Source: Scatosoma sp964504025
GTDB lineage: Bacteria; Bacillota; Clostridia; Christensenellales; Borkfalkiaceae
Direction: 5' to 3'
Length of the DNA stretch: 13,690 nt
NCBI GenBank assembly: GCA_964504025.1
Contig: CAZDCO010000033.1
Coordinates: 1-13,690, forward strand
Shown piece by piece: positions 1-6,444 of the stretch; position 1 is the stretch's first letter; every line of letters starts with the position of its first letter. The notes beneath the pieces were generated by a model. The model had not been told where the DNA came from. It did no database searches and saw only the letters and a program-made list of their open reading frames with translations. A program made the position numbers and the translations under genes.

Positions 1-62
1 TCGTGGGTTCGCGCGAGCGTAGCGACACTTTGGCGTTAGCCAATTTCCCGTCGCCTCGACCA
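1..62 (+). repeat. Interrupted copy of tRNA-Pro 3' half (partial at window edge)
   Basis: Bases 1-11 equal the T-arm start of the intact tRNA-Pro at 123-133. Bases 47-62 equal its last 16 bases including CCA (137-152). Between them lie 35 extra bases, placed inside what would be the T loop, including a small hairpin at 30-43 (TTGGC/GCCAA). A T loop of this size would not make a working tRNA, so this reads as a decayed or recombined copy. The first 16 shared bases (2-17) recur at 227-242. The upstream part lies outside the window, so a complete gene further left cannot be excluded. Confidence 0.6.
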
Positions 63-76
63 TCTCTTTAATAAAT

Positions 77-152
77 CGAGGCGTAGCGCAGCTGGTAGCG
101 CGCAGCGTTCGGGACGCTGAGGTCGTGGGTTCGAACCCCGTCGCCTCGACCA
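77..152 (+). tRNA. tRNA-Pro (anticodon CGG)
   Basis: The cloverleaf folds fully. The acceptor stem pairs 77-83 with 142-148, with discriminator A149 and an encoded CCA at 150-152. The D stem pairs 86-89 with 98-101, and the anticodon stem pairs 103-107 with 115-119 around a seven-base loop whose anticodon CGG is at 110-112 (reads CCG, proline). The T arm is 125-141 with a TTCGAAC loop and two wobble pairs at the stem base. It decodes proline and would be charged by a ProRS such as the one at the other end of this window. No promoter is visible in 63-76, so it may be read from further upstream. A terminator begins at its last base. Confidence 0.95.
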
Positions 153-190
153 AAAACCGTGTGATGCACTTTGTGCATCACACGGTTTTT
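152..190. terminator. Bidirectional intrinsic terminator after tRNA-Pro
   Basis: An 18-bp perfect inverted repeat (152-169 with 173-190) has a three-base TTT loop and is bounded by A5 on the left and T5 on the right. Read on plus it ends the tRNA transcript; read on minus the A-run becomes a U-tract, so it can also end the long minus-strand operon whose last stop codon is at 445. The left arm shares the last A of the tRNA CCA. The right arm (173-190) is repeated at 330-347 without its partner. Confidence 0.85.
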
Positions 191-229
191 GATTTCAACG
201 ACGGATACCGCGAAACCACGTGTTCCCGT
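173..229 (+). repeat. 57-bp direct repeat, copy 1
   Basis: This matches 330-386 over 57 bases with only two mismatches (AA at 197-198 against GG at 354-355). It includes the right arm of the tRNA terminator and continues into the left arm of the hairpin at 209-238. No reading frame with a start and ribosome binding site uses it. Confidence 0.85.
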
Positions 230-238
230 GGGTTCGCG
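209..238 (+). repeat. Imperfect hairpin inside the repeat region
   Basis: Bases 209-220 pair with 227-238, giving 11 of 12 pairs around a six-base loop (221-226). The left arm lies in the 57-bp repeat; the right arm overlaps the tRNA T-arm-like sequence. The right arm alone is seen at 2-13 and the left arm alone at 366-377, so complete and broken versions coexist. There is no T-run after it, so it is not a normal terminator. Confidence 0.55.
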
Positions 239-326
239 CGAGGAGCGAAACACGTTTCCGCCCGTAACGAGCGTTCTCTCGGTGAGCGACGACACTCCGC
301 CCGTAGGACGGTAGCCCGTCGCCTCG
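227..326 (+). repeat. Second interrupted copy of tRNA-Pro 3' half
   Basis: It begins with the 16 bases also found at 2-17, which carry the T-arm-like CGTGGGTTCG, and ends at 315-326 with 12 bases equal to tRNA positions 137-148. About 78 bases sit between, against 35 in the copy at 1-62. Both copies share GAGCG and CGACACT before the tRNA-like end. CCA is lost here, and the sequence runs directly into copy 2 of the 57-bp repeat. This fits unequal tandem duplication of a tRNA-3'-end plus terminator unit, followed by decay. Confidence 0.55.
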
Positions 327-329
327 TTC

Positions 330-386
330 GTGCATCACACGGTTTTTGATTTCGGCGACGGATACCGCGAAACCACGTGTTCCCGT
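330..386 (+). repeat. 57-bp direct repeat, copy 2
   Basis: Second copy of the repeat at 173-229, offset by 157 bases. It starts with the terminator right arm but lacks the left arm, so it cannot form the same hairpin. It ends where the 209-238 hairpin right arm would begin, and T-rich sequence follows instead. Confidence 0.85.
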
Positions 387-420
387 TTTTCATTTTTACC
401 CCACTGACCTATCGGCAGTC

Positions 421-443
421 AACGAGCGCAAGCTCGTTTTTTT
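421..443 (+). terminator. Intrinsic terminator facing plus strand
   Basis: AACGAGC (421-427) pairs with GCTCGTT (432-438) around a GCAA tetraloop, and the T-run extends to 443. It is a canonical terminator for plus-strand transcripts only; read on minus it lacks a U-tract. There is no plus-strand gene between it and the tRNA terminator, so it may be a backup stop protecting the convergent minus-strand operon, or it may end an unrecognised RNA from the repeat region. Confidence 0.7.
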
Positions 444-444
444 G

Positions 445-1143
445 TTATACGATCGAAAATCCGCCGTTGATCGGCAAATCGACGCCCGTGATATACTCGT
501 TCTCGTCCAACGCAAAGACGGCGTTCGCCACTTCGTCCGCCAACCCCATTCTACCCAAGGGAATTTCCTCGCAAAGCTCGCGTTTCTCTGCGTCGGAAAA
601 ACGCGCGTTCATTTGCGTATCGATCACGCCCGGCGACACGGCGTTCACCCGTACATGCGAATAGCCGAGTTCTTTGGCAAGTGCCTTCGTAAATCCGAGC
701 AACGCCGCTTTGGACGCGGAATACACGCTTTCGCAACTGCCGCCGACCTCACCCCAAACGGAAGAAATATTGACGATATGTCCGCGTTGGTTGGAGATCA
801 TTCCCTTCGCCGCTTCCCGACTGCACAAGAACGCGCTGCCCGTATTGACGGCGAACACCTGTTGAAATTCCTCGTACGTAACGTCTTGAATTTGCTTAAA
901 AAAGCACGTGCCCACGTTGTTGACCAACACATCGATTTCCCCGATCGCGCGGAACAACGCCACGACGTCGCTTTCCTTCGACGCGTCCGAACGATAGACT
1001 TCCAAACCCAAATCGCGCGCAATCGCCGCGCTTTCCTCGTCCTTCGTATACGTTACGCATACTCTCGCGCCGCTTTGCTTAAACTTTTTCGCGATCGCGA
1101 GCCCGATTCCGCGTACGCCGCCCGTTACCAAAACCGTCTTCAC
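445..1143 (-). CDS. Short-chain dehydrogenase/reductase, FabG-like; possible EF-P 5-aminopentanone reductase
   Basis: A 232-residue NAD(P)H-dependent Rossmann oxidoreductase of the classical SDR family. The cofactor-binding TGGVRGIG is at residues 7-14, NNVG at 75-78, and the catalytic Ser128, Tyr141 and Lys145 are in the usual 13- and 4-residue spacings. The stretch around the active site (SVWGEVGGSCESVYSASK), then KALAKELG and PGVIDTQMNA, resembles what I recall of the YmfI-type enzymes that reduce a modified lysine on elongation factor P in Bacillus. That assignment is from memory of family sequences; a FabG 3-oxoacyl-ACP reductase is the alternative. The start is GTG at 1141-1143, overlapping the aroK stop (GTGA), so the two are translationally coupled. 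It is the last gene of the operon and is not a known shikimate enzyme. AroE (dehydroshikimate reduction) is separately present, so it is not needed for that step. Confidence 0.85.
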   Translation of the reverse strand: MKTVLVTGGVRGIGLAIAKKFKQSGARVCVTYTKDEESAAIARDLGLEVYRSDASKESDVVALFRAIGEIDVLVNNVGTCFFKQIQDVTYEEFQQVFAVNTGSAFLCSREAAKGMISNQRGHIVNISSVWGEVGGSCESVYSASKAALLGFTKALAKELGYSHVRVNAVSPGVIDTQMNARFSDAEKRELCEEIPLGRMGLADEVANAVFALDENEYITGVDLPINGGFSIV

Positions 1144-1664
1144 TTCGTACCTGCCCCGTCCTTTTCAAAAATTTGCACGATTTCTTCCGCAATTTGATCG
1201 GGCGTTTTTCCGTCCACGTCCACGATATAATCGGATACGTGCTCGTAGACGGGCGTGCGTTCTTTCATCAGCCTCGCCAACCGATCTTGAATATTCTCCG
1301 TCGACGTTTGCAACAGCGGACGAGTGCCGTCCACGTGCAACCGTTGCGCAAGTGTTTCCTGCGCCGCGCGCAAAAAGACGATCTTCCCGTTCGCTTGCAA
1401 CAGTTCGTTGTTTTCACTCTTCAACACCAAACCGCCGCCCGTGGAAATAACCAAATTGTCCATCACAGCCAACTCGCGCACGATCTCCGTTTCCAGCTTA
1501 CGAAAATGCGCCTCGCCGTAATATTCGAAAATGTCCGCGATATTGCCGTAGCGATCGACGATTACGCCGTCGGTATCGTACCACCTACGCCCCGTGCGTT
1601 CGGCGATCTTGATACCGATCGTCGTCTTGCCTGCGCCCATCATTCCGCACAAAATAACGTTCAT
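1140..1664 (-). CDS. aroK: Shikimate kinase
   Basis: A 174-residue cytosolic P-loop kinase that phosphorylates shikimate at the 3-hydroxyl with ATP. The Walker A motif GMMGAGKT is at residues 7-14. The substrate-contact Asp-x-Asp is at 30-32, an Arg in FRKLE is at about 55, the GGG loop is at 76-78, and the lid arginine is in TRPLL (Arg115). Length and order match the family. It starts with ATG 13 nt after the aroQ stop and ends overlapping the SDR start by four bases. Its product is the substrate of AroA, also in this operon. The AroL and AroK isoforms of enterobacteria cannot be told apart here; aroK is the usual single-copy name. Confidence 0.96.
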   Translation of the reverse strand: MNVILCGMMGAGKTTIGIKIAERTGRRWYDTDGVIVDRYGNIADIFEYYGEAHFRKLETEIVRELAVMDNLVISTGGGLVLKSENNELLQANGKIVFLRAAQETLAQRLHVDGTRPLLQTSTENIQDRLARLMKERTPVYEHVSDYIVDVDGKTPDQIAEEIVQIFEKDGAGTK

Positions 1665-1677
1665 AACCCTCTCTCCG

Positions 1678-2109
1678 TTATAGCGTCTTTAAGCCCTCGA
1701 TCGCGGCGACATAGCTACCTACGCCCAGTCCGCAAACGACGCCTTTGCACACTTCGGACAAAACGCTGTCGTGGCGGAACGCTTCCCTCGCGTGCACGTT
1801 GGAAATATGCACCTCCACGACGGGAATATCGATCGCGGCGATCGCGTCGCGCAAGGCGTAGCTATAGTGCGTAAACGCGCCGGCGTTGAGTACGATCGCG
1901 TCGCACGTTCTTTGCAAAAAGGCGTTATGAATCGCGTTGACCAACTCGCCCTCAATATTGCTTTGGAAGAACTCCGCTTCGTCTCCGTTCTTCGCGCAAT
2001 GCGCGGCAATCGTTTCGTTCATTTGCGCCAGCGTTTGCGTGCCGTACACGCTCTTTTCGCGCAAGCCCGTCAAATTCAAATTGACTCCGTTCAACACCAA
2101 AAATTTCAT
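1678..2109 (-). CDS. aroQ: 3-dehydroquinate dehydratase, type II
   Basis: A 143-residue type II dehydroquinase of the dodecameric flavodoxin-like fold, which performs trans dehydration of 3-dehydroquinate to 3-dehydroshikimate. The catalytic Tyr22 is in SVYG, with FQSNIEGE at 48-55, NAGAFTH at 75-81, and the active-site His101 and Arg108 in EVHISNVHARE, with Arg112 following. The usual GPNLNLLG near the start reads GVNLNLTG here, so a normally conserved Pro is Val. The start is ATG with AAGGAGA just upstream, 18 nt after the aroE stop. Type II use, rather than AroD, is common in Bacillota and Actinobacteria. Confidence 0.96.
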   Translation of the reverse strand: MKFLVLNGVNLNLTGLREKSVYGTQTLAQMNETIAAHCAKNGDEAEFFQSNIEGELVNAIHNAFLQRTCDAIVLNAGAFTHYSYALRDAIAAIDIPVVEVHISNVHAREAFRHDSVLSEVCKGVVCGLGVGSYVAAIEGLKTL

Positions 2110-2127
2110 ATTCTTTTCTCCTTTCGT

Positions 2128-2931
2128 TTACCGTGAAAGATATCGTTCGTAAAAGTTTTTCGCCTCGTCCGCGTTCCCGTCGCGTCCCAAAAAGACGCAA
2201 TCGGCATAATAGGCTTGATAAAACAACATCGCCGCGCCGTTCACCGTTTGCAAACCGCACCGCGCCGCAAGCCGTAAAAATTCGGACTCCGTCGGTACGT
2301 AAATCAAATCGACCGCCGCCGTCGCACCGCGGAACGCGCGCTCGCCCACGGGGGAACGCCCCTCGCTGTCGTGCATACCTACGCCCGTAGCGTTTACGAG
2401 TATATCGTAGCCGCCCTCTTCGGGATCGGTTGCCGCCGTAACGCCCAACTGCGCGCACGCCTCCTCCAACTCTTCGCGGTTACGCCTATACATATACACG
2501 CGTGCGCCAGCCCCCTTCAACGCCGCCGCCGAGCTGCGTCCCGAACCGCCTGCGCCGAGCACGAGTACTCGTTTGCCCTTCACGTCGATGTGCGCCGACG
2601 TCAGCATTTGCAAAAAACCCACGCCGTCGGTATTGTACCCACGCCGCGTAGCGCAAGACACCGTGTTGACCGCACCGCAAGCGAACGCGTCGCCGACGAT
2701 CTCGTCCAAATAGGCGAACACTTCGCGCTTGTACGGAATCGTTACGTTAAACCCGTCGAAGTCGCCGAGCAACGTGCGCATCGCGTCGTCGAATCCGTCG
2801 TCCGCAACGGAGAAGCGGTGATAGTCGCACCCTACGCCCCATTGCGATAAAATAAAGGTATGCATCTCTTCGCTGAGTGATTTGGAAACGTCCTTTCCGA
2901 TCAAGCCCAACCGCAACGTACGCTCGTTCAT
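2128..2931 (-). CDS. aroE: Shikimate dehydrogenase
   Basis: A 267-residue NADPH-dependent enzyme that reduces 3-dehydroshikimate to shikimate. The shikimate-binding serines are in SKSLS (16-20), the catalytic Lys68 is in NVTIPYK, and the catalytic Asp102 is in YNTDG. GAVNT (86-90), a dinucleotide loop GAGGSGR (126-132), NATGVGM and a Gln in FYQAYYA near the C terminus complete the pattern. The frame is open further upstream to 3003, but that extension lies within the aroA 3' end and lacks family sequence. The ATG at 2929-2931 is preceded by AGGTG and GGAGGG and lies 20 nt after the aroA stop, so it is preferred. The usual SP after the second serine is SE here, and GAGGAAR is GAGGSGR, mild deviations that leave the catalytic residues intact. 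Confidence 0.95.
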   Translation of the reverse strand: MNERTLRLGLIGKDVSKSLSEEMHTFILSQWGVGCDYHRFSVADDGFDDAMRTLLGDFDGFNVTIPYKREVFAYLDEIVGDAFACGAVNTVSCATRRGYNTDGVGFLQMLTSAHIDVKGKRVLVLGAGGSGRSSAAALKGAGARVYMYRRNREELEEACAQLGVTAATDPEEGGYDILVNATGVGMHDSEGRSPVGERAFRGATAAVDLIYVPTESEFLRLAARCGLQTVNGAAMLFYQAYYADCVFLGRDGNADEAKNFYERYLSR

Positions 2932-2951
2932 CTCACACCTGCCCTCCTCGT

Positions 2952-4202
2952 TTACCGTACTCCGAGTTTCCGGAAAAAGTCGGGGAAAGAAATGGCGCAA
3001 CATTCTTCTCTATGAATCGTGCCCCCCTTTTCCGAAGCGATCAGCCCCACCGCCGCCGTCATGGCGATACGATGATCGAGGTAACTGTCCACGTCGCCGC
3101 CGACGAGTTTCGGCTTGCCGCGCACGATATATCCGTCCTCCGTTTCCGTACAGTCGCCGCCCAAGTTACGAATCAACTCCGCGCCCGTGCGAATACGGTC
3201 GCTCTCTTTCACGCGCAATTCTTTCGCGCCCGAAATGCGACTTTCTCCGTCGGCAAACGCGCACAACAACGCCACCAAGGGCAATTCGTCGATCATAGAC
3301 GGCACGTCCTCCGCCGTCAGCGTAGCGGCGCGCATATTCGATTTTTCCACGACGATATCCGCGATCTCTTCGCCGCCCGACATCCGCACGTTTTGCAACG
3401 CGTACCGCACGCCGAGTTTGTCAAACGCTTTGAGTATGCCCGTACGGGTAGGATTGATACCCACGTTCTTGCATACCGTCTTTCCCTTTAACGCACCGAG
3501 CGCCATAAAATACGCTGCCGAGGAAATATCCGCAGGCACGCAAACGTCGATCGCGCGCAAACTACTCTTTTGCACGTGTACGCCGTCCTCTTTCACGGCG
3601 ATATTCGCGCCCATCGCCGCCAACATGCGTTCGGTATGGTCGCGCGAACGGATCGGTTCACGCACGCAAGTTTCTCCCTCCGCGGACAAACCTGCCAACA
3701 ACAACGCGCTCTTTACCTGCGCCGACGATACGGCAAGATCGATCTTCTCGCCCTGCAAATTTGCAGGCAAAACGCGCAACGGCGGTCGTCCGTCCGTCGT
3801 TTCCACGCGCGCGCCCAACGCCGACAGCGGTTCAGACACTCGTTTCATGGGACGCAGGGACAACGATTCGTCCCCGAACAGCGTAGCGTGCACCCCTTTG
3901 CCCGACAACAAGCCCGTCAACAATCGAATGGTCGTACCCGAATTGCCGCAATCTAACCGCGTGCCGTCGGTAAACGTTTCCGTACCCTCTACGCATACGG
4001 TATCCCCGTCGATCTCCACTTTTGCGCCGAGTGCGCGCATACACGCGCAGGTCGAAAGACAATCTTCCCCCGTCAACGCGTGCGTGATTACCGCACGTCC
4101 TTGCGCCGCGCCGTTGAACATCACCGCGCGGTGCGTGATCGATTTATCGCCCGGAAGTTCAAATTCTCCCTCGAAGCTCTCTCTTGCCAAAATCCGTTGC
4201 AT
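2952..4202 (-). CDS. aroA: 3-phosphoshikimate 1-carboxyvinyltransferase (EPSP synthase), class II-like
   Basis: A 416-residue EPSP synthase that joins phosphoenolpyruvate to shikimate-3-phosphate. Visible motifs are GDKSITHR at 18-25, GNSGTT at 86-91, LRPMKR near 116-121, SAQVK at 160-164, RDHTE at 187-191, NPTR at 250-253, the catalytic Asp305 in IDELP, KESDR at 332-336 and DHR at 376-378. GDKx, SAQxK, RxHxE and NxTR are together the recognised signature of class II enzymes, which are often less sensitive to glyphosate than class I. The start is ATG 15 nt after the aroB stop, with a weak GGGAAG upstream, suggesting translational coupling. A long antisense reading frame across this gene is a composition artefact. 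Confidence 0.97.
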   Translation of the reverse strand: MQRILARESFEGEFELPGDKSITHRAVMFNGAAQGRAVITHALTGEDCLSTCACMRALGAKVEIDGDTVCVEGTETFTDGTRLDCGNSGTTIRLLTGLLSGKGVHATLFGDESLSLRPMKRVSEPLSALGARVETTDGRPPLRVLPANLQGEKIDLAVSSAQVKSALLLAGLSAEGETCVREPIRSRDHTERMLAAMGANIAVKEDGVHVQKSSLRAIDVCVPADISSAAYFMALGALKGKTVCKNVGINPTRTGILKAFDKLGVRYALQNVRMSGGEEIADIVVEKSNMRAATLTAEDVPSMIDELPLVALLCAFADGESRISGAKELRVKESDRIRTGAELIRNLGGDCTETEDGYIVRGKPKLVGGDVDSYLDHRIAMTAAVGLIASEKGGTIHREECCAISFPDFFRKLGVR

Positions 4203-4217
4203 ACTTTTTTCTTCCCG

Positions 4218-5282
4218 TCAATCTCTTTCCGCAACGCGCGACAACGCCCGTTTATACTCTTCAAACGGCATAGCGTACGTCGTCCATTGCCCGTAGCCTT
4301 TCGGCAACGCCGTTACGATCTTTCCGTCGTCGGCGTTCTTTTTATCCGATTTCGCCTTTGCCGCCAACACCGCCGCCTTCTGCAACGGGAACGCGTTTCG
4401 CGGCTCTACCACCAACGCCGACTGCACGATCGAAAGCAATTTCTCGCCGTAGTCCGCGTCGCATACTCCCTCGTCGATCGCAATCCGCGTTTCCAACAGC
4501 ATACCGAGCAATACGCACTCCCCGTGCGATAAACCGCTCGTCGGCTCGATCGCGTGTCCCGTCGTATGCCCGATGTTCAACGACTTCCTCTCGCCGTTCT
4601 CCCGTTCGTCCGCTTCGACCACGCGCGCCTTATGCCGCACGCAAAGTGGCACGAGTGAGGCTAAAAACGCCCTGTCGGACAACTCCGCCGTGCTCTTCCC
4701 GTACAACGCGTCGAATATCTCGCCGTTGAGTGCGGCGTATTTCACGATTTCGCCCAAGCCGCATTTAATCTCCCGATCGGGCAACGTCGATAAAAACGCG
4801 TCGTCCACGAGCACTTCGCAAGGCTGATAGAACGCGCCGACGATATTTTTCACGCCGTGCATATTTACCGCCGTTTTACCGCCCACGCTGCTATCCAACT
4901 GTGCCAACAGCGTAGTGGGGATTTGCACGCAGGAAATACCGCGCATATACAACGCCGCCGCCAAACCGCCTATATCCCCAACGACGCCGCCGCCGATCGC
5001 AAACAACCGCGAACTGCGGTGCAAGCCGCAAGCACTCATCGCGCCGAGTATCTTTCCCAACTTTTGAAAGGACTTGCTCTTCTCGCCCGACGGCAACACG
5101 AAGATTTCAGACGGCTGAAAATACGCCGACAACCTATCGTAATGCCAAGACAGGACGTTTTCGTCCACGAGCGCGAAGTTGCGCTGCCCTGCCGTCAAAG
5201 CCGCCAAACGCCCTTCCAACACGCCGCTGCCGATCGTAATTTTACCCTGCATAGACGGCGTTCGTACCGTTACTTCTTCCAT
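4218..5282 (-). CDS. aroB: 3-dehydroquinate synthase
   Basis: A 354-residue NAD- and metal-dependent enzyme that cyclises DAHP to 3-dehydroquinate, the entry step of the part of the pathway encoded here. The N-terminal NAD domain carries GGGVVGDIGG (97-106) and IPTTLLAQLDSSVGGKTAVN (121-140). Metal ligands by position are Glu168 (GEIVKYA), His219 (NIGHTTGHAIE) and His233 (LSHGE). The usual NFGH reads NIGH. Length fits the family. The start is ATG 10 nt after the aroC stop, with AGGA and an A-rich stretch before it. DAHP synthase, which supplies its substrate, is not in this window. Confidence 0.96.
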   Translation of the reverse strand: MEEVTVRTPSMQGKITIGSGVLEGRLAALTAGQRNFALVDENVLSWHYDRLSAYFQPSEIFVLPSGEKSKSFQKLGKILGAMSACGLHRSSRLFAIGGGVVGDIGGLAAALYMRGISCVQIPTTLLAQLDSSVGGKTAVNMHGVKNIVGAFYQPCEVLVDDAFLSTLPDREIKCGLGEIVKYAALNGEIFDALYGKSTAELSDRAFLASLVPLCVRHKARVVEADERENGERKSLNIGHTTGHAIEPTSGLSHGECVLLGMLLETRIAIDEGVCDADYGEKLLSIVQSALVVEPRNAFPLQKAAVLAAKAKSDKKNADDGKIVTALPKGYGQWTTYAMPFEEYKRALSRVAERD

Positions 5283-5292
5283 ACTCTTTTTC

Positions 5293-6432
5293 CTATTGCA
5301 ACGCCGCGTAGCGTTGCTTCACCTCGTCCATGGTATCCCCACCGAGCCGTTGATCGACGGCGTCGGCAAGCACCTGCGCCACGACCGCTTCGGCGATAAT
5401 CTCCATCGCGAACACGGCGCACACGTCGCTCCGTTCGGACGCCGCCATCGCGCGTTCTTTCGTTACGCAATCGACCGTTTGTAACCCTTTCATCAGGGTG
5501 GGAATAGGCTTCATCGCCACGCGCAGCACAAGTTCTTCTCCGTTCGTCATGCCGCCTTCCAAACCGCCTGCACGATTCGTCTTGCGGTAATAGCCGCGCG
5601 CCTCGTCGTAATAGATTTCGTCGTGCACGTCCTTGCCGCTCGTCTTTGCCGTCGCAAAGCCCGCACCGATTTCTACGCCTTTGACCGCCTGAATACTCAT
5701 CAGCGCGCCTGCGAGTTGCGCGTCCAACTTCCGATCGTACGTCATCACGCTGCCGAAGCCGCTCTTGACGCCCCGCACGCGAATTTCCACGATACCGCCT
5801 GCCGTGTCGCCCTGCGCTTTCAACTGCGCAATCTTCTCCTGCGCCCGTGCGTTCGCCTCGTCGTCGATCATGCCCACGCTCGTCGTCTTCGCTTTGGCAA
5901 GCCGAGCGAAGTCGTATTCGCCCTCGTCGCGCACGCCGCATACCTCTTTCACGTAGCCGCCGATCGATATACCCAGTTCGGACAAGTAGCTCTTATATAC
6001 GCCGCCTGCCGCCACTCGAATGGCGGTTTCGCGCGCGGAAGCGCGTTCCAACACGTTTCTCGCGTCCGTTTGGGCGTATTTCCGCACGCCCGTCAAATCG
6101 GCGTGTCCGGGACGCACGCAAGTCAGCCGTTTTTGCTTCATCACTTCTTCGTCGCACGCGTTTGCCGACATACACGTTTCCCAATTTGCGTAATCGGAAT
6201 TGTAAATGCACAGCGTTACGGGGCTACCCAACGTTTCACCGTTCCGCACGCCCGTCAAAATTTCTACCCTGTCCTTTTCGATCTTTTGTCTGCCGCCGCG
6301 CCCGAAGCCGCTTTGCCGCAACGCAAGTTGCGCGTTGATCTCTTCGCCGTCCACCCGTAAGTGCGACGGCAAACCTTCGATAATGGCAACCAACGCCCGC
6401 CCGTGCGATTCGCCTGCCGTAGTCAGTTTCAT
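5293..6432 (-). CDS. aroC: Chorismate synthase
   Basis: A 379-residue enzyme that makes chorismate from EPSP and needs reduced FMN. Motifs are GESHG with His10 at the N terminus, IIEGLPSHL, GRGGRQ at 44-49, TLGSP, and RPGHADLTG with His110, then RNVLERASARETA and a C-terminal GGLEGGMTNGEEL and MDEVKQRY. Length matches the usual 360-390. The start is ATG with a clear AAGGAG that overlaps the clpC stop, 12 nt away, so it is very likely read from the same transcript as clpC. It is the first biosynthetic gene after the proteostasis block although it catalyses the last step of the pathway. Confidence 0.97.
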   Translation of the reverse strand: MKLTTAGESHGRALVAIIEGLPSHLRVDGEEINAQLALRQSGFGRGGRQKIEKDRVEILTGVRNGETLGSPVTLCIYNSDYANWETCMSANACDEEVMKQKRLTCVRPGHADLTGVRKYAQTDARNVLERASARETAIRVAAGGVYKSYLSELGISIGGYVKEVCGVRDEGEYDFARLAKAKTTSVGMIDDEANARAQEKIAQLKAQGDTAGGIVEIRVRGVKSGFGSVMTYDRKLDAQLAGALMSIQAVKGVEIGAGFATAKTSGKDVHDEIYYDEARGYYRKTNRAGGLEGGMTNGEELVLRVAMKPIPTLMKGLQTVDCVTKERAMAASERSDVCAVFAMEIIAEAVVAQVLADAVDQRLGGDTMDEVKQRYAALQ

Positions 6433-6444
6433 ACTCTTTCTCCT

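Noticed and set aside
1..386. CRISPR array
   Set aside because: Repeats are only two to three, of unequal length and spacing, and are clearly derived from the tRNA and its terminator; no cas gene nearby.
346..1197. Plus-strand open frame of 283 codons over the SDR gene
   Set aside because: It overlaps the plus terminator at 421-443 and the convincing SDR on the other strand; no recognisable domain.
2932..3003. N-terminal extension of aroE
   Set aside because: The added residues are an out-of-frame reading of the aroA 3' end; ATG 2931 has a ribosome binding site and the normal AroE N terminus.
3115..4296. Long plus-strand open frame (393 codons) antisense to aroA
   Set aside because: It lies wholly opposite well-conserved aroA and the aroB 3' end, has no family motif and no suitable ribosome binding site, and follows from the base composition of the true gene.
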